A stretch of 64,000 nt of DNA from Polaribacter sp. KT25b (lineage in GTDB: Bacteria; Bacteroidota; Bacteroidia; Flavobacteriales; Flavobacteriaceae): the NCBI RefSeq assembly GCF_900105145.1, contig NZ_LT629752.1, positions 1,894,001 to 1,958,000 on the forward strand, read 5' to 3'. The notes under the pieces were generated by a model. That model searched no databases. It saw only the letters and a program-made list of their open reading frames with translations, and had not been told where the DNA came from. This document shows, in pieces, positions 37,959-46,678 of this stretch. A program made the translations under genes and the position numbers. Within the stretch, counting starts at the first letter, position 1. Each line of letters begins with the position of its first letter.

Positions 37959-39044
37959 ATGAAAAATATAGCTTTACATTCAATTCACGAAAAATTAGGA
38001 GCAAAAATGGTGTCTTTTGCAGGTTTTAACATGCCTGTTCAATATGAAGGCGTAACTGCAGAACATCTTACTGTTAGAGATGCTGTTGGTGTTTTTGATG
38101 TGAGTCATATGGGAGAGTTTTTGGTAAGTGGAGAAAATGCCTTGGCATTAATTCAAAAAGTAACTTCTAATGATGCTTCTAAATTAGCAATTGGAGATGC
38201 GCAATACAGCTGTTTCCCTAATGAAAACAACGGAATTGTAGATGATTTAATTTGTTATAAGATTAAAGAAAATCAATATTTATTAGTTGTAAATGCAAGT
38301 AATATTGAAAAAGATTGGAATTGGATTTCTAAATATAACGAAGAATTTAAAGCCGATTTAAAAGATTTATCAGAAGATTATTCTTTATTAGCTATTCAAG
38401 GTCCCAAAGCTGTAGAAGCAATGCAGTCTTTGACTTCTTTAGATTTAGCAGAGATTCCTTTTTACAAATTTAAAGTAGGTGATTTTGCTGGTATAGAAAA
38501 TGTAATTATTTCTGCTACAGGTTATACAGGTTCTGGCGGATTTGAAATTTATTGTAAAAATTCTGAAGTTGTACAAATCTGGAATAAAGTTTTTGAAGCT
38601 GGTGCTTCTTTTGGCATTAAACCAATTGGTTTAGCTGCAAGAGATACATTGCGTTTAGAAATGGGTTATTGTTTATATGGCAATGATATTGATGATACAA
38701 CTTCTCCAATTGAAGCTGGTTTAGGTTGGATTACAAAATTTACCAAAGATTTTGTAAATGCTGATGCTTTAGCAAAACAAAAAGAACACAAACCAGAAAG
38801 AAAATTAGTTGCTTTTGAGTTGGACGAAAGAGGTATTCCAAGACATGGTTATGATATTGTTGATGGAAATGGAAATATTATCGGAAACGTAACTTCTGGC
38901 ACAATGAGTCCGAGTTTACAAAAAGGAATAGGATTGGGTTATGTACCAACTCTATTTTCTAAATTAGGAAGCAAAATTTATATTCAAGTTCGTAAAAAAG
39001 CGATTCCTGCAAGTATTGTAAAATTACCTTTTTATAAAGGATAA
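37959..39044 (+). CDS. gcvT: Glycine cleavage system aminomethyltransferase (T protein)
   Basis: GcvT moves the methylene group of glycine to tetrahydrofolate. The 361-residue protein has the family motifs [29 protein letters not shown], the folate-binding region [12 protein letters not shown] and the C-terminal [20 protein letters not shown]. Other glycine-cleavage genes are not in the window, as is usual where gcvT stands alone. A terminator follows. Confidence 0.95.
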   Translation: MKNIALHSIHEKLGAKMVSFAGFNMPVQYEGVTAEHLTVRDAVGVFDVSHMGEFLVSGENALALIQKVTSNDASKLAIGDAQYSCFPNENNGIVDDLICYKIKENQYLLVVNASNIEKDWNWISKYNEEFKADLKDLSEDYSLLAIQGPKAVEAMQSLTSLDLAEIPFYKFKVGDFAGIENVIISATGYTGSGGFEIYCKNSEVVQIWNKVFEAGASFGIKPIGLAARDTLRLEMGYCLYGNDIDDTTSPIEAGLGWITKFTKDFVNADALAKQKEHKPERKLVAFELDERGIPRHGYDIVDGNGNIIGNVTSGTMSPSLQKGIGLGYVPTLFSKLGSKIYIQVRKKAIPASIVKLPFYKG

Positions 39045-39058
39045 ATTATATAGTTATT

Positions 39059-39090
39059 AGCCTCATTAATTTGAGGCTTTTTTGTTTTTT
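39059..39090 (+). terminator. Intrinsic terminator after gcvT
   Basis: AGCCTCA pairs with TTGAGGCT around a short loop and is followed by TTTTTTGTTTTTT. Confidence 0.85.
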
Positions 39091-39137
39091 ATTGATGGAA
39101 AAAATCAAATCTATCTATAATAAAAATTAGAAACAAA

Positions 39138-39464
39138 TTAATTTTCTACTCTAATTATACTTTTTTCAAAAAGCAAACCACCTCTAAACATACTTTTTAA
39201 AGTTGGATGTATTTCTTTACCTAAAGCTGTTAAACTATAATCAACTCTTGGTGGCACTTCTGCAAATACAGTTCTTGTAATTAAACCATCTTCTGTTAAC
39301 TCTTTAAGTTGTTTGGTCATCATTCGCTCACTAATATCTGGCAATAACTTTACTAATTCGCCATATCTTTTATCTCCTTGAAAAAGGTGTAAAATAATTG
39401 TGCATTTCCTCTTTCCTTTAATGGTATTTATAAAAGTATCTATGGGGCAATAACTTTTTTTCAT
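39138..39464 (-). CDS. HxlR-family winged-helix regulator
   Basis: The 108-residue protein has the HxlR signature CPIDTFINTIKGKRKCTIIL (early Cys, then the first helix), the recognition region SERMMTKQLKELTEDGLI, and a wing with PPRVDYSLTALGKEI. I place the start at the ATG at 39462-39464; longer in-frame extension to 39527 adds a hydrophobic leader unlike the family. It is divergent from a quinone-oxidoreductase-family gene with about 145 bases between them. HxlR proteins commonly regulate such divergent genes, often in response to electrophiles. Confidence 0.9.
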   Translation of the reverse strand: MKKSYCPIDTFINTIKGKRKCTIILHLFQGDKRYGELVKLLPDISERMMTKQLKELTEDGLITRTVFAEVPPRVDYSLTALGKEIHPTLKSMFRGGLLFEKSIIRVEN

Positions 39465-39609
39465 TTTTTTTTGCTTTAACACTAACGTAACAAACAAATT
39501 AGCACAAAATGTTCGTATGTGCATCAATTGTAAGTTATTGTTTATCAGAATAATTTAACCGAAATTTGCTATAAAAATAAGTAAAACATATAAAATATCA
39601 ACTAAAAAT

Positions 39610-40602
39610 ATGAAATCAACATATAAAGCATTTAGAATAGAAGAACATGAAGGAAACTTTACTTCTTCAATTAAACAAGTACCATTTACACCTTTAGTTA
39701 AAGGCGAATTATTAATTAAAGTTCACTATAGTTCTTTAAACTATAAAGATGCTTTGTCTGCTTCTGGAAATAAGGGTGTTACAAGAAATTTTCCTCATAC
39801 ACCAGGAATTGATGCCGTTGGAATTATTGTTTCTTCTGAATCTAATAAATTTAAGATTGATGAAAACGTAATTGTAACCAGTTATGATTTAGGAATGAAT
39901 ACTGATGGTGGATTCGCTCAATTTGTAAAAGTCCCTGAAGATTGGGTTGTTAAACTTCCACAAAATCTATCAATGAAAGAAGCGATGATTATTGGAACAG
40001 CTGGTTTAACTGCCGGAATTTCTGTTTTAAGATTAAGCGAACTTGTAAAACCAGAAGATGGAAGCATCATTGTTTCTGGAGCTTCTGGAGGTGTAGGATC
40101 TTTAAGCATTTCTATTTTAAACAAATTAGGTTATAAAACAGTTGCTATAACGGGTAAAGAAACTGAAATTGATTTCTTAAAAAGTCTTGGAGCTGATGAA
40201 ATTATAATGCGTAAAGATTTTGAAGAAATGGATAAAAAGCCATTGTTAAAGCCAATATATGCTGGAGCTATTGATACAGTTGGCGGCGTTATTTTAGAAA
40301 ATATTATTAAATCTGTAAAACCAATGGGAACAATTACTTGTTGTGGTAATGTAGCTTCACCAAAACTAGATTTAACTGTTTTTCCTTTTATTTTAAGAGG
40401 AATAACTTTAATAGGTATAGATTCTCAAAATTACCCAATGATCTACAGAGAAAAAGTTTGGGATAAATTATCTACGGATTATAAAACAGCAAAATTAACC
40501 GAAACTTGCACAGAAATAAATCTAGATGAATTGAAAGAAAAAATCAATTTAATGTTAGCTGGTAAACTAAAAGGTAGAACTGTTATTAAAATGGATATCT
40601 AA
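39610..40602 (+). CDS. YhdH/AcuI-type quinone oxidoreductase (acrylyl-CoA reductase family)
   Basis: The 330-residue zinc-free medium-chain dehydrogenase has the NADPH-binding motif SGASGGVGSLSI. It also carries the YhdH-type motifs SSLNYKDALSASGNKGVT, PHTPGIDAVG and AGLTAGISVLRL. Family members reduce acrylyl-CoA or reactive enones. The divergent HxlR regulator suggests induction by a reactive compound, which is inferred from arrangement. Confidence 0.9.
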   Translation: MKSTYKAFRIEEHEGNFTSSIKQVPFTPLVKGELLIKVHYSSLNYKDALSASGNKGVTRNFPHTPGIDAVGIIVSSESNKFKIDENVIVTSYDLGMNTDGGFAQFVKVPEDWVVKLPQNLSMKEAMIIGTAGLTAGISVLRLSELVKPEDGSIIVSGASGGVGSLSISILNKLGYKTVAITGKETEIDFLKSLGADEIIMRKDFEEMDKKPLLKPIYAGAIDTVGGVILENIIKSVKPMGTITCCGNVASPKLDLTVFPFILRGITLIGIDSQNYPMIYREKVWDKLSTDYKTAKLTETCTEINLDELKEKINLMLAGKLKGRTVIKMDI

Positions 40603-40626
40603 AAATATTTCTTTTAATAAAACACT

Positions 40627-40664
40627 AAAAAAGTTGCGTTTTTAAAATGCAACTTTTTGTTTTT
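40627..40664 (+). terminator. Intrinsic terminator after the oxidoreductase gene
   Basis: AAAAAAGTTGC pairs with GCAACTTTTT across an 11-base loop and is followed by GTTTTT. Confidence 0.8.
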
Positions 40665-41028
40665 ATCTCAAGTTTTTTTTAAATTTTGCTTACCAATAGT
40701 TTTAGCCATGATTAATTTAGCAAACCTACCTTCTTAAACACATTCTTTTACTTGTTTCCAAAAAAGGGTGAAAACTTCTTGATATGGCATAAAATTAATC
40801 TAAATAATGGTTAATATTTCTAAATTAAAAAATACTATTATTAATTTACTTATCTAAAAAACGAATTGTAAACAACTCCTAAAATCAATTAGAATTCATC
40901 AAAAAAGAGTTTTAATTTAACCTCAAATTACATCAGGTTAATTTTAAGACGAAATAAAATAATATATTTACAATTCCATAAAACAGTGCACTTTTAATTC
41001 ATTACAAATTCATCAAAAAACCTAAAGA
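40665..41028. other. Intergenic region upstream of the YkgJ-family gene
   Basis: About 360 AT-rich bases without a credible gene. The segment at 40944-40973 (TTTAAGACGAAATAAAATAA and on to ATTTAC) resembles one upstream of the gene at 34770 and may be a shared promoter element. Confidence 0.4.
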
Positions 41029-41895
41029 ATGCAAACAACAAAACTTAGTAATGAAAGTATTTTACCTCTTACCTGTTCTAGATCTGGATCTTGTTGTTTT
41101 GGCAAAGCAGTAATGTTAAATCCTTGGGAATTATTATGTTTTAGTAAAGAAAAGAAAATTACACCAAGAGAATTTCGTGATTTGTATTGCGAATTTGGTG
41201 GAATTCAATTACTTTTTGATGGTAAACCCGATAAAAAAGGACAAAAAGCATGCAGCCAATATATTGATAATTTTGGTTGCAGTGTGCACGAAGGTCGCCC
41301 ATTAGCGTGTCGTTTATATCCTTTAGGACGTAAAATTCAATTTGATAAAGCCCATTATATTTACGAAGGTGAAACTTTTCCATGTTTAACAGATTGCGCA
41401 GAAGTTTTAGATTTACCAAAACTTAGTGTTGGTAAATATTTACAAGGTCAGGAAGCAGAACCTTTTGAAAAGGCACAAGATGAATATTTAATAATCATGC
41501 AAAATATTGCTGATATCGCTTTTGAATTATTGTTAGATACTGGCTTATCTGCTTCTGGAGATACCAAAACACTTCCTTTATGGAGAGAGATTGGCAACGA
41601 ACTTCCAGAAATTTTAGCAGAAAGAATTGGTAAAGAATGGATCGACTTATTAATGATTCCAGAAATTACTAATGAAATTGAAAATCCAATTACTTTTGCA
41701 CATAAACACAACGATTTATTACTTTTAAAAGCGCAAGAAAAATTTGGAAGTATACAAACACTTCAAGAAGTTCATGATGCTTCTGTTTTAATAATGGCTG
41801 TAGCTTTGCATTTGGCTAGAGGTTTAGGCGCAAATCCAAAAGAAATTGCTGAACATTTTATAGAAATTGCAAAAAGCCATGGCGCTCAAGAATAG
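41029..41895 (+). CDS. YkgJ-family cysteine-cluster protein
   Basis: The 288-residue protein has the Cys-cluster domain near the N-terminus: TCSRSGSCCFGKAVML, then KACSQYIDNFGCSVHEGRPL with ACRLYPLG. This pattern of about eight cysteines, probably binding zinc or an iron-sulfur cluster, defines the family. The C-terminal 170 residues are helical with no recognised domain. Function is unknown. Confidence 0.85.
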   Translation: MQTTKLSNESILPLTCSRSGSCCFGKAVMLNPWELLCFSKEKKITPREFRDLYCEFGGIQLLFDGKPDKKGQKACSQYIDNFGCSVHEGRPLACRLYPLGRKIQFDKAHYIYEGETFPCLTDCAEVLDLPKLSVGKYLQGQEAEPFEKAQDEYLIIMQNIADIAFELLLDTGLSASGDTKTLPLWREIGNELPEILAERIGKEWIDLLMIPEITNEIENPITFAHKHNDLLLLKAQEKFGSIQTLQEVHDASVLIMAVALHLARGLGANPKEIAEHFIEIAKSHGAQE

Positions 41896-41919
41896 TGTTC
41901 TATTAAATTGATAAATACA

Positions 41920-41970
41920 AAAATGCAGACTTAAATTTTTCACTTAGAAAAAAATGAGTCTGCATTTAAT
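41920..41970. terminator. Bidirectional terminator between convergent genes
   Basis: AAATGCAGACT pairs with AGTCTGCATTT, and further inside TTTTTCACTT pairs loosely with the A-rich stretch. It lies between the ends of the YkgJ-family gene and the minus-strand PLP-enzyme gene. Confidence 0.75.
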
Positions 41971-41990
41971 ACTAAAAAATAAATATAGTT

Positions 41991-44063
41991 TTAATTTAAT
42001 ATTTGAGGATTGGTAAGAATTAATTCTATTTTTTTAATAATTACAGTAATTTCACTCATTTGTGCTTCAATATTTCTAAAATAAAGGCTAATATCTCTAT
42101 TTACCCAACTTTCTGATATAACTCTTGCTCCCAAACTAATTCGTAATACAGCACTTTGTGTATCATTATCAAACATTACATTTACAGCTTGCCCAATATG
42201 ACATTTTTGAGCTGCAAGTCTAATAATTTCTAAAGACGAACCTTCAAACTGATTCGAAATGTCTGTATTTAATAAAACATATAATTTTTTTACACAATCT
42301 ACAGAAAGAACTTCTTTATCATTTAAAATGAAAAAAGGAAAAATAGTACGAATATTTCTAATACCAAATTCTTTTGCTTCATATAGATTTTCATTGATTT
42401 CGTCTCCAGAAAGTGGTGCTAAAAAAGAAGCTTCATTAATAGAATCGTTTACAAAATTACAAAACATTTCAATTCCCATATTTCTATATAAAATTGGCGT
42501 TTTATAATATCTTTCCATTTCTACAATAGCGGCTTTCCAACGCATATTAGAACCATAATTAAATCCGTCGGATAAATCTTTAGAACAAAACCAAGATACT
42601 GGCCAATCTGAATGATTGTAATATTTATTTAATCCTTCTGGTAAAATATTTTTTACAGATTTAACTAATTTACTCACACTTTCAGGAAAAATTAATGCAC
42701 CCGAATAAGGAGGACCTGTAAAGTATTTACTACCTGTAATACTTACAATATATCCTTTTTGTAAATAGTTTTGAATATCTAAAGGATCTAATCGAAGTTG
42801 TGCTGCATCAACAATAACTTGTAGCGACAAATCTTCTAGCGTATTCAAATTTTCAAGCATATTTTCACTTGGAGATTGATATCCTAATTTAGAATGATCC
42901 ATAACATGTAGTACAATATGCCTGCCTAATTCATTCATTTTAGAAATTGCATTGTAAACTTCTGTATCTAATTGAGGCGTGGATTTTAATTGCCCGTTTT
43001 CATCTCTAAACGGAATTTTAATCAAATCGATATCTCTAAATCCTTCAATTTTTTCTCCTTTTTTAGCAGGATAATTTAGTGCTGTATTGTTTTCAAAATG
43101 ACAACCTTTTAAAGCGGCTGGAACACCACTACCTGTTTCATCAGAAGCAACTAAAACATGTGTAATATCTTTATCTGTAACAATTTGAGTTATCGCGGCT
43201 ACTTGAAGCGAAGAATCTGTACCTGAAGGAGAAAAAATTATTTCACAACCATTATTTAATTTAAATATACTTTTTATACTATTTTTTAAAGATTCAGAAA
43301 AGTCAATTGCTGTATTTTTAAATCCATTTTTTAAGCTTTCTTTAATTAAAATGCTTCTGGTTTTGTCTGATTTATCAAAAGCAAAATTAGAAACACTTGT
43401 TGCTGTTGATGATGCAAAAGTAAATGCTTCTGGTCTAGGAAAAGGTCTACAGCCATATTTATTTAACAAATCGATTTCATCAATATTTAACCTTAAATCT
43501 CCACCAGACATTAATAAATATTCAGTTGGTTTTGCCAGATTATCAATAATAGGCTTCCAGGATTTTTTAAACACTTCATTAACAGAATTTATACCGTGTA
43601 TTGCTTCTAAACCTTCATGCTTTAATAAAGAATCGGCATTTAAGCCTTCTTCATTTTTAATTAAATCAATTAAAAAATAATCAAGGTTTTCTAACTTTTC
43701 TTTATCATTTTTAGTTAATAATTTATAAAAAATTCTAGTTACTTCTAATGCTGCAATATTACATAATGCTGTAGCGTGTTTTTCGCCATTTAAAGCTTTA
43801 TACCAAAGCTGCCATTCTATACCATAACGTAAATAAACCAATGCTAAAACAGGATTTTTTAAATATAACGTACCAATTAAAATTGATTTATTAGGTTCAA
43901 TTTTAAATAGATCTGGTGTACTACTAGAAGTAATAATATTTATGTTATTTACTTTTGGTACGGTGTTAAATCTTTTTAAAACGTGAACCAGATAGTTCAC
44001 ATTTTCTTTTTCAAATAAGCTTGTTCTTTTGTATTGATCTTCAATAGAAATATTATTCTTCAT
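41991..44063 (-). CDS. Large PLP-dependent (fold type I) enzyme with unrecognised N-terminal domain
   Basis: The 690-residue protein has an N-terminal part of about 200 residues that I do not recognise (VYLRYGIEWQLWYKALNGEK). A fold-type-I PLP domain follows, with the cofactor-phosphate loop IIFSPSGTDSSL (about 276-287), the cofactor aspartate Asp419 in VIVDAAQLRLDP and the probable Schiff-base lysine Lys446 in ITGSKYFTGPPYSGAL. The C-terminal part (about 560-690) fits the small domain. The closest families are class V aminotransferases and decarboxylases. The reaction is unknown. It is the last gene of the array begun by the DUF134 gene, after a 172-base gap containing a palindrome. Confidence 0.75.
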   Translation of the reverse strand: MKNNISIEDQYKRTSLFEKENVNYLVHVLKRFNTVPKVNNINIITSSSTPDLFKIEPNKSILIGTLYLKNPVLALVYLRYGIEWQLWYKALNGEKHATALCNIAALEVTRIFYKLLTKNDKEKLENLDYFLIDLIKNEEGLNADSLLKHEGLEAIHGINSVNEVFKKSWKPIIDNLAKPTEYLLMSGGDLRLNIDEIDLLNKYGCRPFPRPEAFTFASSTATSVSNFAFDKSDKTRSILIKESLKNGFKNTAIDFSESLKNSIKSIFKLNNGCEIIFSPSGTDSSLQVAAITQIVTDKDITHVLVASDETGSGVPAALKGCHFENNTALNYPAKKGEKIEGFRDIDLIKIPFRDENGQLKSTPQLDTEVYNAISKMNELGRHIVLHVMDHSKLGYQSPSENMLENLNTLEDLSLQVIVDAAQLRLDPLDIQNYLQKGYIVSITGSKYFTGPPYSGALIFPESVSKLVKSVKNILPEGLNKYYNHSDWPVSWFCSKDLSDGFNYGSNMRWKAAIVEMERYYKTPILYRNMGIEMFCNFVNDSINEASFLAPLSGDEINENLYEAKEFGIRNIRTIFPFFILNDKEVLSVDCVKKLYVLLNTDISNQFEGSSLEIIRLAAQKCHIGQAVNVMFDNDTQSAVLRISLGARVISESWVNRDISLYFRNIEAQMSEITVIIKKIELILTNPQILN

Positions 44064-44078
44064 AAGTGCTTTACGTTA

Positions 44079-44103
44079 AAAATGTTCAAAAAAAGAACAT
44101 TTT
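44079..44103. promoter_or_regulatory. Palindrome (AAAATGTTC-N7-GAACATTTT) before the PLP-enzyme gene
   Basis: Perfect 9-bp arms with a 7-base A/T spacer lie 16-40 bases upstream of the start codon on the minus strand. It could be an operator of an internal promoter or, because T residues follow, a weak terminator or attenuator hairpin. Confidence 0.55.
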
Positions 44104-44235
44104 GCTAAAATAAGAATGTTTTACAACACTATTAAATTCTTTAAAAATTTATAGCTTTTTTTACTATAAAACTTAAAATAGTATGTAAAAATTTTCAAAT
44201 TGTATTTTTTTAATTATTTATTAGGATTATTTTAT

Positions 44236-45018
44236 TTAAAAATTTAAAATCATGCCTGTTTTTACTTGTTCAATATGAAATACTTCATTAAAAGCAACCA
44301 GAGCAGGAAACTGAGTGCAATGCGATGGATATATTTTTTTTATATTTTTTTCTTTTAAATATTTGATAGTTTCTTGTGTCTGTAAATTGTTCTGTTTTAA
44401 ATGAAAACCGCCAATAACAGCTTTTACATTTTTAATTTTTGTTACTTTACAAGCATACTCAATAATATTACAAACACCCGCGTGAGAGCATCCGGTAATT
44501 ACTATAATTTCATTATTTTGAATAACAACAATTGCAGAATCGTCTTTTACTATATCGGGTTGTCCTAATTTATCAGAAAAAGTAGTTTCTTTTGCTTCAA
44601 AGTCATTTACTTTAGGTATTTCTCCCAAAAAAATAATATTGTCTGATAAATAATAAGGTCTTTTAGATAGAATTAATGTAAACTTTTTCTCTATTTCCTT
44701 TTTACTTAATTTAAGTCCAATATTTACATCCTCTTTTTGTCTATATCGTTTCATAAAAACATTAGGATGCGTTATTAGTGTTTTATTGCTGATGTATTCT
44801 AATCCATTTCCATGATCCCAATGTCCGTGACTTAAAACCACCGTTTCCACTTCTTGTTGAATATCAATACCTAATTTTTGTGCATTTATAAGAAAAACAT
44901 CCGTAGCACCTGTATCAAACAAAAATTTTTCTTTTTCATTTTCAATTAAATAAGACAATCCATGTTCTGCAAGAAATCCAGATCCTGCACAATTTTCTGT
45001 TAAAACAGTTAGTTTCAT
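44236..45018 (-). CDS. Metallo-beta-lactamase-fold hydrolase, dihydropterin-synthase-like
   Basis: The 260-residue protein opens LTVLTENCAGSGFLAEHGLS, typical of the MBL group annotated as dihydropterin-type (RFA-P/methanopterin) synthases of anaerobes and archaea. Metal ligands are visible in VLSHGHWDHGNGL, GCSHAGVCNI and IGGFHL, with SHCTQFPA near the end. The true reaction of this subgroup is unsettled. It overlaps the thioesterase gene by four bases (ATGA), so the two are translationally coupled. A pterin- or GTP-derived substrate would fit the ribA two genes upstream. Confidence 0.85.
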   Translation of the reverse strand: MKLTVLTENCAGSGFLAEHGLSYLIENEKEKFLFDTGATDVFLINAQKLGIDIQQEVETVVLSHGHWDHGNGLEYISNKTLITHPNVFMKRYRQKEDVNIGLKLSKKEIEKKFTLILSKRPYYLSDNIIFLGEIPKVNDFEAKETTFSDKLGQPDIVKDDSAIVVIQNNEIIVITGCSHAGVCNIIEYACKVTKIKNVKAVIGGFHLKQNNLQTQETIKYLKEKNIKKIYPSHCTQFPALVAFNEVFHIEQVKTGMILNF

Positions 45019-45434
45019 ACAACATTAGTTTTAAACTTAGTTATCAATATTTTTTCAATAAAAGTTGGAATATTCTTTGGCAAACGAGAATCAATATCAA
45101 CAAAAACAACTGTTGATTTTGATTTATTTAAAAGTATGTTTTGTTCATTTCTAATTTCAAATTCGAAACTGAAACGAACTTTTGGCATTTCTTTGATAGT
45201 TGTTTTTATGGTGATTAATTCGTCAAAATGAGCTGGTTTTTTATATTTAATATCAAAAGAAATTACTGGTAACATAATATTATGCTCTTCTAATATTACT
45301 TCATCTAAACCCAATTTTCTTAGTAATTCATTACGAGATTGATGACAATATGTAACATAATTTGCATGATACACATAGCCCATTTTATCTACTTCACCAT
45401 AACGAGGTCTTAATTGAAAAACATCAGTTATCAT
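45015..45434 (-). CDS. Hot-dog-fold acyl-CoA thioesterase (4HBT/YbgC family)
   Basis: The 139-residue protein has the 4HBT core RYGEVDKMGYVYHANYVTYC with the catalytic aspartate, then FDIKYKKPAHFDELITIKT, as in YbgC/FadM. It would hydrolyse an acyl-CoA or acyl-carrier thioester. It overlaps ribA by 11 bases upstream and the MBL gene by four bases downstream, which argues for a linked function instead of general lipid metabolism. Confidence 0.9.
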   Translation of the reverse strand: MITDVFQLRPRYGEVDKMGYVYHANYVTYCHQSRNELLRKLGLDEVILEEHNIMLPVISFDIKYKKPAHFDELITIKTTIKEMPKVRFSFEFEIRNEQNILLNKSKSTVVFVDIDSRLPKNIPTFIEKILITKFKTNVV

Positions 45435-46059
45435 AACAATTATTTACTTGTTTTTCTTTACTAAGTTGATGTCCCATCTGCTTTTCTTTAGTATCTAAAT
45501 AATTTTTATTAAATGAATTTGATGGAATTATTAATGGAGTACGATCAATAACTTGAATTCCGTTTTCTTCTAAACCAATAATTTTTTCTGGATTATTTGT
45601 TAACAAATTCACTTTTTGAATGCTTAGCTTAGAGAGAATTTCGGTTCCTATTTGATAATCTCTTTCATCCGCAGCAAAACCCAAATGCACATTTGCTTCA
45701 ATAGTATTCATGCCTAATTCTTGTAATTTATAAGCTTTCATTTTATTCATAAGCCCAATGCCTCTACCCTCTTGTTGTAAATACACGATAATTCCGCTGC
45801 CATTTTTCTCAATTAAATTCATAGCTTCAATTAACTGATCTCCGCAATCGCACCTTAAAGAACCAAACAAATCGCCAGTTGCACAAGCGGAATGAATACG
45901 AGTTAAAACAGTTTCATTTGCTTTAAAATATCCTTTAATAAGTGCCATATGCTCTAAACCACTTTCTTTTTCTTGAAATGGAATTAATTCAAAATGACCA
46001 TATTTAGTAGGAAGTTGTACTCTTTCTCCTTGTAAAATACTTATATTTTTATCAGACAT
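45424..46059 (-). CDS. ribA: GTP cyclohydrolase II, stand-alone
   Basis: RibA opens GTP to diaminohydroxy-ribosylamino-pyrimidinone phosphate, formate and pyrophosphate, the first step of riboflavin synthesis. The 211-residue protein has the zinc-binding motif RIHSACATGDLFGSLRCDCG and the catalytic LQQEGRGIGLMNK. It lacks the RibB (DHBP synthase) domain that is fused to it in most Bacteroidetes. The other genes around it are not riboflavin genes. It may therefore feed another GTP-derived product, which is an inference. Confidence 0.92.
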   Translation of the reverse strand: MSDKNISILQGERVQLPTKYGHFELIPFQEKESGLEHMALIKGYFKANETVLTRIHSACATGDLFGSLRCDCGDQLIEAMNLIEKNGSGIIVYLQQEGRGIGLMNKMKAYKLQELGMNTIEANVHLGFAADERDYQIGTEILSKLSIQKVNLLTNNPEKIIGLEENGIQVIDRTPLIIPSNSFNKNYLDTKEKQMGHQLSKEKQVNNCYDN

Positions 46060-46107
46060 TTTTTTATGATTTTATAACGAAAAACTGATACATTATTGTT
46101 ATAGAAA

Positions 46108-46497
46108 TTAATGATTACATGCGTGAGCATGACCTTTTGTGTGATTGTGATGATGTTTTACACAACTAATACCATTATCGGTAATTTTGCCTTCTACAAA
46201 TTCTAAAATAACATCTGCAGAATTACCTTTGCAACCTCTTATTACGCCAATGCCTGCATTATTTAATTTATGCATTGCACTATCGCCAATATTACCAGAT
46301 AGCATAAATGTAACACCTTCATTGGTAAGCGTGTTTATAATGTTTGATTTACAGCCACATTTGCCATCAGATTCTAATAATTGTAAATCTATAATTTCAT
46401 TTTTATCAGAAAACGAATAAATTTCATAGAATTTACAACGTCCAAAATGGTTTTCTATTTTATTGTCTTTTGTAATTGGAATTGCTATTTTTTTCAT
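46108..46497 (-). CDS. NifX/NifB-type (dinitrogenase iron-molybdenum cofactor) domain protein with His-rich tail
   Basis: The 129-residue protein is a single NifX/MTH1175-like domain. It opens IAIPITKDNKIENHFGRCKF, then GKCGCKSNIINTLTNEGVTF and LSGNIGDSAMHKLNNAGIGV. The last 15 residues are rich in His and Cys (CVKHHHNHTKGHAHACNH), suggesting metal binding. No nitrogenase genes are present; family members outside nitrogen fixers are common in anaerobes. Its ATG overlaps the stop of the upstream 59-codon gene. Confidence 0.88.
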   Translation of the reverse strand: MKKIAIPITKDNKIENHFGRCKFYEIYSFSDKNEIIDLQLLESDGKCGCKSNIINTLTNEGVTFMLSGNIGDSAMHKLNNAGIGVIRGCKGNSADVILEFVEGKITDNGISCVKHHHNHTKGHAHACNH

Positions 46498-46676
46498 TAT
46501 TTTAAAAAATTAGATGTTGTTATCTTTGTTTTATTATTATTATTTCTTCTTCCTTTTTTAAATGGTCTATTTATAGGATCTTCATTATTATCCGTTTTAG
46601 TTTTACGGCATTTTCCTAATTGCATTCCAGTTTTTGGACCTAATCCTTCAGGACCTTTATGATCAAAATTTGGCAT
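46497..46676 (-). CDS. 59-aa DUF5320-like small protein
   Basis: A short ORF starts at the ATG complement of 46674-46676, two bases after the DUF134 stop, and ends in TAA sharing an A with the next start. The product opens PNFDHKGPEGLGPKTGMQLG with K-C-R after it, matching the G-P-x-G-x-G-P-x-T-G pattern of DUF5320 proteins that accompany NifX-domain genes. The C-terminal half is Asn/Lys-rich. It is easily missed because of its size. Function unknown; a metal- or cluster-related role is a guess. Confidence 0.8.
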   Translation of the reverse strand: MPNFDHKGPEGLGPKTGMQLGKCRKTKTDNNEDPINRPFKKGRRNNNNKTKITTSNFLK

Positions 46677-46678
46677 TT

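Noticed and set aside
46108..46497. Evidence for nitrogen fixation from the NifX-type gene
   Set aside because: No nitrogenase or other nif genes are present, and single NifX-domain proteins are widespread in non-fixers.
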